Assembly: GCF_036946495.1 (NCBI RefSeq)
Contig: NZ_JAQIIX010000002.1
Coordinates: forward strand, 682,001-746,000
Source: Mycolicibacterium neoaurum
GTDB taxonomy: Bacteria > Actinomycetota > Actinomycetes > Mycobacteriales > Mycobacteriaceae
Length of the DNA: 64,000 nt
Direction: 5' to 3'
The notes under the pieces were generated by a model. That model did no database searches. It was given only the letters and a program-made list of their open reading frames with translations, and was not told the DNA's origin. Position 1 is the stretch's first letter; the number at the start of each line of letters is the position of its first letter. Of this stretch, positions 51,492-59,939 are shown one piece after another. A program made the position numbers and the translations under genes.

Positions 51492-52781
51492 TTACTGGCT
51501 CGCGGGGGTGAACCGCGGGAAGGCCAGGTCACCGGCATAGCGTGCGGCATCACCGAGTGCCTCTTCGATGCGCAGCAGCTGGTTGTACTTGGCCACCCGC
51601 TCGCTGCGGGCCGGTGCGCCGGTCTTGATCTGGCCGCTGCCCACGGCGACCGCGAGGTCGGCGATGGTGGTGTCCTCGGTCTCCCCGGACCGGTGACTCA
51701 TCATGGTGCGGTATCCGCTGTTGTGCGCGAGCGCGACGGCATCGAGGGTCTCGGTGAGCGTCCCGATCTGGTTGACCTTCACCAGCAGTGCGTTGGCCGC
51801 ACCCTTCTCGATGCCCTCCTCCAACCGTTCCGGGTTGGTGACGAACAGGTCGTCGCCGACGAGCTGCACGCGGTCGCCGATGGCCGTGGTCAGCTCCACC
51901 CACCCGTCCCAGTCGTCCTCGGACAGCGGGTCTTCGATCGAGACGAGCGGGTAGGCATCGAGCAGGCCGGCGTAGAAATCGGCCATCTGCGCCGCCGTAC
52001 GGGTCTCCTTCTCGAAGGCGTAACCCTTGCCCTCGGTGTGGAATTCGGTGGCGGCGACATCCAGCGCCAACGCGACATCGGTGCCCAGCTTCAGCCCGGC
52101 TCCCTCGATGGCGGTGGCGATCAGGTCCAGCGCGGCCTTGGTGCCGGGCAGATCGGGGGCGAAACCGCCCTCGTCGCCCAGCCCGGTGGACAGGCCCTGC
52201 TTCTTGAGCACCGACTTCAGCGAGTGGTAGACCTCGGCACCCCAGCGCAGCGACTCCTTGAACGTGGGGGCGCCGATCGGGGCGATCATGAACTCCTGAA
52301 CGTCCACGCCGGTGTCGGCATGTGCGCCGCCGTTGATGATGTTCATCATGGGCACCGGCAGGATGTGGGCGTTCGGGCCACCGACGTAGCGGAACAGCGG
52401 CAGCCCGGCCGACTCCGCTGCCGCGCGCGCCACCGCCAGGGACAGACCGAGGATGGCGTTGGCGCCGAGTCGGGACTTGTCCGGGGTGCCGTCGAGGTCC
52501 AGCAGCGCCTGATCCACCAGCCGCTGATCGTCGGCCGACAGGCCGATGACGGCGGGGGCGATCTCGTCGAGGACGGCCTCCACGGCCTTCTCGACACCCT
52601 TGCCGAGGTAGCGGGGGCCACCGTCGCGCAGCTCGACCGCCTCGTGCTCACCGGTGGATGCGCCGGAGGGCACCGCCGCGCGGGCGACGGTTCCGTCGAT
52701 CAGGGCCACCTCGACCTCAACGGTCGGGTTACCGCGCGAATCGAGGATCTCGCGAGCTCCGACCTGTTCGATGATGGGCAC
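51492..52781 (-). CDS. eno: enolase
   Basis: 429 aa from GTG 52781 with AGGAGG 6 nt upstream, which yields the standard MPIIEQVGAREILDSRGNPTVEVEV N-terminus; an in-frame ATG 8 codons earlier is not needed. SGASTGEHEAVELRDG, DEGGFAPDL, SIEDPLSEDDWDGW, LLVKVNQIGTLTE (catalytic Lys) and MMSHRSGETEDT cover the Mg2+ and catalytic residues. Converts 2-phosphoglycerate to phosphoenolpyruvate. The FtsB-like gene follows after 9 bp. Confidence 0.98.
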   Translation of the reverse strand: MPIIEQVGAREILDSRGNPTVEVEVALIDGTVARAAVPSGASTGEHEAVELRDGGPRYLGKGVEKAVEAVLDEIAPAVIGLSADDQRLVDQALLDLDGTPDKSRLGANAILGLSLAVARAAAESAGLPLFRYVGGPNAHILPVPMMNIINGGAHADTGVDVQEFMIAPIGAPTFKESLRWGAEVYHSLKSVLKKQGLSTGLGDEGGFAPDLPGTKAALDLIATAIEGAGLKLGTDVALALDVAATEFHTEGKGYAFEKETRTAAQMADFYAGLLDAYPLVSIEDPLSEDDWDGWVELTTAIGDRVQLVGDDLFVTNPERLEEGIEKGAANALLVKVNQIGTLTETLDAVALAHNSGYRTMMSHRSGETEDTTIADLAVAVGSGQIKTGAPARSERVAKYNQLLRIEEALGDAARYAGDLAFPRFTPASQ

Positions 52782-52904
52782 GGGTTCCTCCTGGAAATCG
52801 GTCATGGGCTGGCATGCGAACGGTTAAGAGCCTAAGGGTTGCGCCGCGCCGGTGTGTTCCAGGTCGCCGCAGTTGGCGGTGCCGGGGGCGTGTCGAGACG
52901 ACAT

Positions 52905-53729
52905 CTAGGACGTCGACGCGTCGGCATAGGTGGTCGCCCAGTCGCGCACATTGCGCGCGTACAGGTTGGACAGGTTGTAGGCCCGCAGCGCCTCCATCCA
53001 GCCCCGCGGGGTCGACAGGTCCTTGCCCCGCCAGCACAGGTATCCGGCAGCGGACAGGGCCGCATCGTCGAAGTTGTCGGGGCTGATCACACCGTCGTTG
53101 TTGGCGTCGACGCCGTAGAGCCGCCACGTCTCGGGGATGAACTGCATGGGCCCCATCGCCCTGTCCATCGTCGGGTCACCGTCGAGCTCTCCCCCATCGG
53201 TGTCCAGGATCTCCATGTTGCCCATGGTGCCGTCGAGTTGGACACCCCGAATGGGCGGTCGCACATCACCATTGGGCGCGATGTCGGCGCCGTTGTAGGT
53301 GCCGTGGTGGCTTTCGACCATGCCGATGCCCGCCAGTGTGGGCCAGGCCAGGTTGCATTTGGGATTGACCACCTCGGCAACCCTGGCGGCATAGGCGTAG
53401 GCCTGCAGGGCCTGCTCGGGGATGCCCGTCTTGGGCGCCAGTTCGGCGGCCCAGTCCCGCAACTGATCGGCCGGGCGGCCGGCGGCGTTGGTGTCGATGG
53501 CAGGCACGGCCGCGCCGCGCGGCGGCGGCACCCCGTCGGGAATGTGTTCCCCGCGGTGCCAGGAACAACTGGAGGCGAGCAACAGCAGCGCTGCAGCGAG
53601 GACCAACGCGGCCCGCACCCACCGAGCGCGCCAGAATGCCGTGATCGAGCGGCCGGGGGCCGGCGGCTCCGGGTCGAGCGTCGGCGCCGGGGAGGGCACA
53701 CTCCCAGCCCCACTCCGCACGTCCGACAA
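52905..53729 (-). CDS. lpqU: lytic transglycosylase-like lipoprotein LpqU
   Basis: 274 aa if TTG 53729 is used (GGGAG upstream); the export signal WVRAALVLAAALLLLASSC implies a lipidated Cys55, so a later GTG start is possible. Catalytic region PTLAGIGMVESHHGTYNGADIAPNGDV (Glu), MGPMQFIPETWRLYGVDANNDGVISPDNFDDAALSAAGYLCWRG is the MltB-type transglycosylase pattern. Cleaves peptidoglycan glycan chains. Immediately upstream of eno as in M. tuberculosis (Rv1022). Confidence 0.92.
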   Translation of the reverse strand: MSDVRSGAGSVPSPAPTLDPEPPAPGRSITAFWRARWVRAALVLAAALLLLASSCSWHRGEHIPDGVPPPRGAAVPAIDTNAAGRPADQLRDWAAELAPKTGIPEQALQAYAYAARVAEVVNPKCNLAWPTLAGIGMVESHHGTYNGADIAPNGDVRPPIRGVQLDGTMGNMEILDTDGGELDGDPTMDRAMGPMQFIPETWRLYGVDANNDGVISPDNFDDAALSAAGYLCWRGKDLSTPRGWMEALRAYNLSNLYARNVRDWATTYADASTS

Positions 53730-53833
53730 AGCACTCCCTCAAAACCACCCGCTGTGACAACGCAACGGAGTCTCACGCCCCTGGTCAAGAGTAGCGGTGA
53801 GGACGCCACCGCTGTTCAATCGTCGACGTTGAG

Positions 53834-53852
53834 TCAGGTATGCCTACCCAAT
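53834..53852 (+). promoter_or_regulatory. IdeR-like iron box upstream of efeO
   Basis: TCAGGTATGCCTACCCAAT shares about 12 of 19 positions with the IdeR consensus and ends 45 bp before the efeO start, suggesting repression by iron-loaded IdeR. Confidence 0.5.
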
Positions 53853-53897
53853 ACTGGTCGAACATGTACTGTGCTCGAAGTCCCACAAGGAGGCCCG

Positions 53898-54833
53898 ATG
53901 AAACGGCATTTCGCCTGGCAGCTACCGATCGCCGCGATCGCACTCGTGCTCAGCGCATGTTCGAACGGTGATTCGAACACCGCAACCGAGACCTCGAGCG
54001 GCAGTCCGACCTCGGGCGCGTCGACCAGTAGTTCGGCGGCAGCGGCCCCGAATCCGCTGACCGAGAAGGCCGCCGTCGAGTACAAGGCCTACGCCACCGC
54101 ACAGATCGACGAGCTCGTCGGCGCGGTCAAGGTGTTCACCGACGCGGTCCGCGCCGGCGACCTCAAGGCCGCCCAGGACGCCTACGCACCCTCGCGCGCA
54201 CCGTGGGAGCGCATCGAGCCCATCGCCGGACTGGTCGAGAAGATCGACGGCAAGATCGACGCCCGCGTCGATGACTTCGCCGGTGTCGACGACCCCGGGT
54301 TCACCGGCTGGCACCGGTTGGAATACCTGCTCTTCGAGAAGAACACCACCGAGGGCGGCGCACCCTTCGCCGACCAGCTCGACGCCGATATCGCCGAACT
54401 CAAGGCACAGTTCCCGTCCGTCGAGGTCAAGCCGGTCGACGTCGCCACCGGGGCCGCCGAACTGATCGAAGAGGTCTCCGAGGGCAAGATCACCGGCGAA
54501 GAGGATCGGTACGCCAAGACCGACCTGTGGGACTTCGACGCCAACGTCCAGGGCGCCCGCGATGCCATCGGCAAGCTCAACCCCGCTCTCGTGCAGGCCG
54601 ACCCGGCGCTGCTCGGCAAGATCGAGGCCGGTATCAACTCGGTGTACGACACCCTGGGCCCGCTGCGCCGCGGTGATGGCTGGGTGCTGTTCTGCACCGA
54701 GAACGACCCGTATCCGTCGGCGCGCTGCCCGGAGGTCACGGTGACCCCCGAGGTGATCGACACGCTCAAATCTGAACTCGCGGGCCTCTCGGAGAACCTC
54801 TCCCAGGTCTCGGGAGTGCTCAAACTGCAGTGA
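53898..54833 (+). CDS. efeO: EfeO, iron-uptake lipoprotein (imelysin/M75)
   Basis: 311 aa from ATG 53898 with AAGGAGG 5 nt upstream. Lipobox LSAC (Cys21). Helical imelysin domain with the GxHxxE metal motif GWHRLEYLLFE (about 138-148) and DDFAGVDDPGFTG. No N-terminal cupredoxin domain, so this is the short EfeM-like form. Delivers extracytoplasmic iron to a permease, but no EfeU permease gene is nearby. efeB starts within its stop codon region. Confidence 0.9.
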   Translation: MKRHFAWQLPIAAIALVLSACSNGDSNTATETSSGSPTSGASTSSSAAAAPNPLTEKAAVEYKAYATAQIDELVGAVKVFTDAVRAGDLKAAQDAYAPSRAPWERIEPIAGLVEKIDGKIDARVDDFAGVDDPGFTGWHRLEYLLFEKNTTEGGAPFADQLDADIAELKAQFPSVEVKPVDVATGAAELIEEVSEGKITGEEDRYAKTDLWDFDANVQGARDAIGKLNPALVQADPALLGKIEAGINSVYDTLGPLRRGDGWVLFCTENDPYPSARCPEVTVTPEVIDTLKSELAGLSENLSQVSGVLKLQ

Positions 54834-56098
54834 GCCGCCGAGGTATCTCGCGGCGCGGGTTCGTGGCCGGGGCGCTGGGCGCCGGTGCGGCCGTCGGCGC
54901 GGCCGGCCTGGCGGGTTGCGGCCAGGAACAGGCCGCATCGGTCGACGCGGCGCGGTTCGTCGAATTCGAAGGTGCGCACCAGGCCGGTATCACCGCGCTG
55001 CCCATCCCCGAACAGGGGCTGATCGCATCGTTCAACGTGCATGCCAAGAACCGTGCGCAGCTGAAATCGACACTGCAGGAACTGACCGACGAGATCCGCG
55101 GTCTGATGGCCGGGCGCCCGCCGGAGCAGCGGGACCCGGCCTACCCGCCGGTGGATTCCGGGATCCTCGGCGAACATCCGCCCCCGGACAACCTGTCGAT
55201 CGTGGTCGGCGTGGGCGCGTCACTGTTCGACGGCCGGTTCGGCCTCGCCGATCGCAAGCCGCGCGAGCTGGAGACCATGCCGTTCCTGGCCAACGATCGA
55301 CTCGATCCGAAGCTGTCGCACGGGGACATCTCGATCATCTTCGAATCCGGCCACAACGACACCATGCAGTTCGCGTTGCGTCAGCTCATGCGGCGCACCC
55401 GCAGCGATCTGGTGCTCAAGTGGATGATCGACGGCTACGCCCGCGGCATCGGCGCCGGCAAGGCCGCATCCCACGACGGTACGGAGGCGACCACCCCGCG
55501 CAATCTGCTGGGTTTCAAGGACGGCACCGCCAACCTCGATGTCAGCGATGGCGCCGTGATGGACCGCCACGTATGGGTGGGTCCCGATGATGTCGGCCCC
55601 GGTCGCGAGCCGGAGTGGACGGTCGGGGGCAGCTATCAGGCGGTGCGCATCATCCGCAATTTCGTCGAGTTCTGGGACCGCACCCAACTCGTCGAGCAGG
55701 AGGCGCTCATCGGTCGGTCCAAGGTCAGCGGGGCACCGCTGGGCATGTCCGGTGAATTCGACGATCCGGACTATTCCGCCGACCCCGACGGTCTGCGTAT
55801 CAAGCTCAACGCCCACATCCGGCTGGCCAACCCGCGCACTCCGGAGACCGACGAGAACCTGATCCTGCGCCGTGGGTTCAACTACTCGCGCGGATTCGAC
55901 GGCGCCGGGCGGCTGGACCAGGGACTGGCCTTCGTCGCCTACCAGCGGAGTCTGCAGAAAGGATTCCTGACCGTGCAGGAGCGTCTCAAGGGCGAGCCGC
56001 TGGAGGAATACATCATGCCGGTGGGCGGCGGCTTCTTTTTCGTTCTTCCCGGAGTGACCGGCGCCGACCGCTTCCTCGGCGACACGCTCGTCGACTGA
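54830..56098 (+). CDS. efeB: EfeB, Tat-exported DyP-type peroxidase/deferrochelatase
   Basis: 422 aa, GTG overlapping the efeO stop. Twin-arginine signal SRRGISRRGFVAGALGAGAAVGAAGLAGC. Haem-binding fold with GFKDGTANL (GxxDG motif, distal Asp, about 226-234) and proximal His in INFKLNAHIRLANPR-like segment (LNAHIRLANPR, about 326-336). DyP proteins of the Efe system oxidise or extract iron from haem outside the membrane. Confidence 0.93.
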   Translation: MSRRGISRRGFVAGALGAGAAVGAAGLAGCGQEQAASVDAARFVEFEGAHQAGITALPIPEQGLIASFNVHAKNRAQLKSTLQELTDEIRGLMAGRPPEQRDPAYPPVDSGILGEHPPPDNLSIVVGVGASLFDGRFGLADRKPRELETMPFLANDRLDPKLSHGDISIIFESGHNDTMQFALRQLMRRTRSDLVLKWMIDGYARGIGAGKAASHDGTEATTPRNLLGFKDGTANLDVSDGAVMDRHVWVGPDDVGPGREPEWTVGGSYQAVRIIRNFVEFWDRTQLVEQEALIGRSKVSGAPLGMSGEFDDPDYSADPDGLRIKLNAHIRLANPRTPETDENLILRRGFNYSRGFDGAGRLDQGLAFVAYQRSLQKGFLTVQERLKGEPLEEYIMPVGGGFFFVLPGVTGADRFLGDTLVD

Positions 56099-56102
56099 AC
56101 AC

Positions 56103-56121
56103 CTACTAGGCGTCGTAGTAG
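56103..56121. promoter_or_regulatory. operator palindrome CTACTA-N7-TAGTAG
   Basis: CTACTAGGCGTCGTAGTAG ends 10 bp before the GTG of the next gene. TACTA/TAGTA arms are like BlaI/CopY-family sites, which fits a metal- or envelope-stress-controlled operon; the regulator is not in this window. Confidence 0.5.
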
Positions 56122-56131
56122 AGTCCCGCTG

Positions 56132-56671
56132 GTGAGCACTCCGACCACACCCGCGCACGGGGTGCGCGCCGTGCTGGTCGGGATCAGTGCCGCCGCCACC
56201 ACCGTCGGTGCACACGCTGCCGCCGCGGGCACCATCCCGCATGGGGCGGCCCTGATCGCCGCCCTGCTGGTGTGCGCCACCTCTGGTGCCGCCGCGGGCA
56301 GCCTCACCGTCGCCGGCCGCTACGCCGGGGTGATCGTGCCGGTGCTGGCGCTGGGTGCCGCACAACTGCTGAGCCACCTGGTGTTGACCGTGGCGGGCGG
56401 GCATCACGGCGATATGGGTCTGACACCGTCGATGATCGCGGCGCACGCGTTGGCCGCGGTGCTGCTGGGCAGTGCGATCGCCGCCGTCGAGCATCTGTGC
56501 CGGGTATGCGCTTCGGTGCTGTGCTGGCTGCGATTGTTCGCCACCGCGCACGCTCCCGCACCCGCACACCGGGCGCGTCGACGCACCGAGAACGTTGTCG
56601 CGCAATCTGTTCTGCTGGCTCCGGGCCTCGGTATGCGGGCCCCGCCGAGGGGTGCCGTCGCGACCGCCTGA
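56132..56671 (+). CDS. hypothetical multi-pass membrane protein
   Basis: 179 aa from GTG 56132. Four to five hydrophobic segments; a His-rich extracellular loop (LSHLVLTVAGGHHGDMG) and MIAAHALAAVLLGSAIAAVEHLCRVC. The tail is basic. His/Met/Cys placement suggests metal handling, in line with the downstream PepSY and PCuAC genes. No named family recognised. Confidence 0.7.
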   Translation: MSTPTTPAHGVRAVLVGISAAATTVGAHAAAAGTIPHGAALIAALLVCATSGAAAGSLTVAGRYAGVIVPVLALGAAQLLSHLVLTVAGGHHGDMGLTPSMIAAHALAAVLLGSAIAAVEHLCRVCASVLCWLRLFATAHAPAPAHRARRRTENVVAQSVLLAPGLGMRAPPRGAVATA

Positions 56672-56700
56672 CGGTCGACGACTCCGACAAATCGAAACGC

Positions 56701-56723
56701 CCGTGACCGGTCCCCGGTCACGG
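56701..56723. terminator. hairpin between membrane gene and PepSY gene
   Basis: Perfect 10-bp arms with a 3-nt loop in the 104-bp gap. Could terminate the upstream message or act as an attenuator or RNA processing site before the PepSY gene. Confidence 0.5.
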
Positions 56724-56775
56724 CGCGCTGCGTGCGTCTGCACACCCCTCTGTCGTTTCCAGCCGAAGGCATGCC

Positions 56776-58236
56776 ATGACCATTCCCGACGACACCGTCG
56801 ATATCGACCCGACCGACACCACACCACCACCCGCCGCCAAGAACCGAAGAAGTTGGCGCCCCTTCGTGGTTCGCCTGCACTTCTATGCAGGCATCCTGAT
56901 CGCGCCGTTCATCCTGATCGCCGCGACGACCGGCGGCCTCTATGCCATGGCACCGACGATCGAACGCATCGTCTACGCCGACATCCTGACCGTCACCCCG
57001 GCCGGGCAGGCACTGCCGCTGGCCGAACAGGTCACCGCCGCACAGCAGGCATTCCCGGCGCTGACCGTGACCGGTATGCGGCCACCGGCCGCCGCGGACG
57101 CATCCACCCGGGTGGAGTTCGCCGACCCCGCACTGGACCCCGAGTTGCTGCGGTCGGTGTTCGTGGACCCCTACACCGGTCGTGTCCTCGGTGACGAGGC
57201 CACCTGGCTGGGTTACCTGCCGGTGAGCACCTGGCTCGACGGCTTCCACCGCCACCTCCAGCTCGGCGAACCCGGCCGCGTGTACAGCGAGATAGCCGCC
57301 TCCTGGCTGTGGGTGGTGGCCCTCGGCGGGCTCGCACTGTGGCTGACCAAGGCCGCCGCACAGCGACGACAGGGACGGCCTGGCCGCATCCTGCGGGTGG
57401 ACCGCACCGGCAAAGGCCGCGCCCGCACCATGAATTTCCATGGCGCCACCGGTGTCTGGTTGCTGGCCGGACTGCTGTTCCTGTCCGCCACCGGCATCAC
57501 TTGGTCCACCTACGCCGGAGAGCATGTCAGCGAGCTGCGCTCGGCGATGGACTGGAAGCGACCGGTGCTGGACACCACGCTGCATCCCGCCGCCGCGGTC
57601 GCCGACGGACACACCGGTCACGGTGAGCACCAGGGCCACGGTCAGCACGGCGCCGATATGCCCGCCACCCCGAACGGTGCGATCGACTACGAGGCCGTGC
57701 TGCAGGCGGCGGCGACCGCCGGCGTGCACCAGCCCGTCGAACTGGCCCTGCCCACCGAGGCGGGTAACGGGGTGCGGGTGGCCGAGCTGGACAAGCCCTA
57801 CCGGCTGACCACCAATGTGGCCTCGGTCGACCCGGCCACCAACACGGTCAGCAGCGAGATCGACTACTGGCGCGACTATTCGGTGGTCGCCATGCTGGCC
57901 GACTGGGGTATCCGCGGCCATATGGGTCTGCTGTTCGGGTTGGCCAACCAACTGATCCTGCTCGGTGTCGCGGTTGCGCTTATCGCCGTGATCATCGGCG
58001 GCTACCGGATGTGGTGGCAGCGCCGCCCGACCCGCGGATCCCGTTGGGCAGTGGGCAGACCACCATTGCGTGGAACGTGGAAGCGACTGTCGCCGTGGGC
58101 AATCGGCACCATCGTCGTCGCCGCGGTGGCCATCGGATGGTTCCTGCCGCTGCTGGGGCTCTCGCTGGCCGGCTTCGTCGTGGTCGACGTCCTCGTGGGC
58201 GCGGCCAAGGCCCGGAAGGAGAACGCCGATGCGTAA
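56776..58236 (+). CDS. PepSY-domain membrane protein (PepSY_TM)
   Basis: 486 aa from ATG 56776. Opening RSWRPFVVRLHFYAGILIAPFILIAATTGGLYAMAPTIE is the PepSY_TM signature; four helices in all, an extracytoplasmic PepSY region (QVTAAQQAFPALTVTGMR..), and a His-rich insert DGHTGHGEHQGHGQHG that probably binds copper or iron. Further HRHLQLG and WGIRGHMGLLFGL histidines resemble haem ligands of ferric-reductase-like relatives. Stop overlaps the PCuAC start by 8 bp, so a common function in metal handling is likely. Confidence 0.88.
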   Translation: MTIPDDTVDIDPTDTTPPPAAKNRRSWRPFVVRLHFYAGILIAPFILIAATTGGLYAMAPTIERIVYADILTVTPAGQALPLAEQVTAAQQAFPALTVTGMRPPAAADASTRVEFADPALDPELLRSVFVDPYTGRVLGDEATWLGYLPVSTWLDGFHRHLQLGEPGRVYSEIAASWLWVVALGGLALWLTKAAAQRRQGRPGRILRVDRTGKGRARTMNFHGATGVWLLAGLLFLSATGITWSTYAGEHVSELRSAMDWKRPVLDTTLHPAAAVADGHTGHGEHQGHGQHGADMPATPNGAIDYEAVLQAAATAGVHQPVELALPTEAGNGVRVAELDKPYRLTTNVASVDPATNTVSSEIDYWRDYSVVAMLADWGIRGHMGLLFGLANQLILLGVAVALIAVIIGGYRMWWQRRPTRGSRWAVGRPPLRGTWKRLSPWAIGTIVVAAVAIGWFLPLLGLSLAGFVVVDVLVGAAKARKENADA

Positions 58237-58714
58237 GGCCCTCATCCTCGCCGTGGCCCTGCTGCTGGCGGCGTGCGGCTCCCCCGCCGCGAAGGACTCC
58301 CCGATGGCCGAACGCGTGACGGTCACCGACCAGTGGGCCGCCGGTACCGACGGCGGGATGGCCGCGCTGTTCGGCACGTTGTCCAATACCGGCAGCACCG
58401 AGGTGCGGATCACCTCGGGCACCTCGCCAGCGGCGGGCATGGTGGAACTGCACGAGGTGACCGGCGCGGCGGGCAGTAAGACCATGCGCCCCAAGGCCGG
58501 TGGATTCGTGATCGCCCCGGGTGGCAGCCATGATCTGGCACCGGGTGGCGACCACGTCATGCTGATGGACCTGACCGGGCCGTTGTCACCGGGCAGCGAT
58601 GTCACCGTCACCCTCGAGTTCGAGGACGGGTCGACGCTGCCGGTCACCGCGCAGGTGCGTGACTTCGCCGGCGCCAATGAGCAGTACCAACCCGGCCACG
58701 GCGGCCATGGTTGA
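58229..58714 (+). CDS. PCu(A)C-type periplasmic copper chaperone lipoprotein
   Basis: 161 aa from ATG 58229 (GAAGGAG upstream) within the end of the PepSY gene. Lipobox LLAAC (Cys16). Cupredoxin-like domain with H-x10-M-x21-H-x-M pattern: VELHEVTGAAGSKTMRPKAGG...GGDHVMLMDL. His-rich C-terminus YQPGHGGHG adds metal ligands. Such proteins bind Cu(I) outside the membrane and supply it to oxidases or detoxify it. Confidence 0.92.
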   Translation: MRKALILAVALLLAACGSPAAKDSPMAERVTVTDQWAAGTDGGMAALFGTLSNTGSTEVRITSGTSPAAGMVELHEVTGAAGSKTMRPKAGGFVIAPGGSHDLAPGGDHVMLMDLTGPLSPGSDVTVTLEFEDGSTLPVTAQVRDFAGANEQYQPGHGGHG

Positions 58715-59897
58715 CGTCAACCGGCGGCGCCTCCTCACCGGAGGCGCCGCCGCCTTGGCCGCCGGTGCCGCGCTGACGCAGTGCAGCGCCGCACATTCGG
58801 CGACGGTCGACGGTTTCGGCGGCACGGTGGAGCCCTTTCACGGTGCACATCAGGCCGGGATCGATACGCCGCCGCAGGCACATGCGCTGTTCGTCGCGCT
58901 GGATCTGCGCGATGACCCGCACCGCAGCCTGCGCGACACGCTGACCGCCATCCTGCGGTTGTGGAGCGCCGACGCCGCGCGGTTGACCCAGGGCAGGCCG
59001 GCGTTGGCCGATACCGAACCCGAACTTGCGCTTCGCCCGGCCCGCCTCACCGTCAGCGTGGGACTCGGCCCTGCGGTGTTCGATCGAATCGGCATGGCGC
59101 ACAAGCGACCCCCTACGGCGATCGAGATGCCCGCGTTCCGGACCGACCGGCTCGATCCACGGTTCGTCGGCGGCGACATCGTGTTGCAGATCTGCGCCGA
59201 CGACCCGATGGTGGTCGCCCACACCAGCCGGGTGCTACTGAAGAACGTCCGCGCCATGACGGTGCAGCGTTGGCGGCAGCGCGGTTTCCGCAACGCCCAC
59301 GGCGCCGACGTGTCCGGGGCGACGATGCGCAATGTCATGGGGCAGGTCGACGGTACCGCGAACCTACGGACCGCGGCCGAGTTGGACCGCTACGTATGGG
59401 ACGACGGAGCAGCCCAACCATGGTTCGCCGGCGGCACCATCCTGGTGCTGCGAAGGGTGCGCGCCGAGATGGACACCTGGGACGAACTCGACCGCGCCAG
59501 CAAGGAATTCGCGGTGGGACGCCGGCTGGACACCGGGGCGCCACTGACCGGAACCCGGGAGAGCGATGTACCCGATCTGGATGCCCGGGTCAACGGAATT
59601 CCGGTGATCCCACCGAATTCGCATATCGCGCTGGCACATCACCGCAACGACGATGAGCGGTTCCTGCGTAGGCCGTACAACTACGACGACCCGCCACCAG
59701 CAGGTGCGACCACCGACAGTGGGCTGGTGTTCGCCACCTACCTCGCCGATCCGGTGCGCCAATTCATTCCCGTGCAGGCACGGTTGGCCGAGTCCGACGC
59801 GATGAATCAGTGGATCACCACGGTGGGTTCGGCGACCTTCGCCATGCTCCCCGGGGTGGACGAGGGCGACTGGCTGGGCTCGGGATTGCTGGCCTGA
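58707..59897 (+). CDS. second Tat-exported DyP-type peroxidase
   Basis: 396 aa from ATG 58707 overlapping the PCuAC stop by 8 bp; ATG 58677 is an alternative. Twin-arginine signal NRRRLLTGGAAALAAGAALTQC. Haem fold with GQVDGTANL (the GxxDG motif) and a His-rich proximal region IPPNSHIALAHHRNDDERFLRRPYNY. Shorter and more diverged than EfeB 2.6 kb upstream. Coupled to a copper chaperone, so it may serve copper-linked or oxidative chemistry at the envelope rather than iron release. Confidence 0.88.
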   Translation: MVDVNRRRLLTGGAAALAAGAALTQCSAAHSATVDGFGGTVEPFHGAHQAGIDTPPQAHALFVALDLRDDPHRSLRDTLTAILRLWSADAARLTQGRPALADTEPELALRPARLTVSVGLGPAVFDRIGMAHKRPPTAIEMPAFRTDRLDPRFVGGDIVLQICADDPMVVAHTSRVLLKNVRAMTVQRWRQRGFRNAHGADVSGATMRNVMGQVDGTANLRTAAELDRYVWDDGAAQPWFAGGTILVLRRVRAEMDTWDELDRASKEFAVGRRLDTGAPLTGTRESDVPDLDARVNGIPVIPPNSHIALAHHRNDDERFLRRPYNYDDPPPAGATTDSGLVFATYLADPVRQFIPVQARLAESDAMNQWITTVGSATFAMLPGVDEGDWLGSGLLA

Positions 59898-59939
59898 GCA
59901 GACCGTCGAGAAGTGCGCGGGATCGGTCGACGCGTGCGT

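Noticed and set aside
55220..58677. 536- and 757-codon minus-strand frames over efeB and the PepSY gene
   Set aside because: Same mirror-frame effect; plus-strand genes have Tat signal, haem and PepSY motifs and coupled starts.
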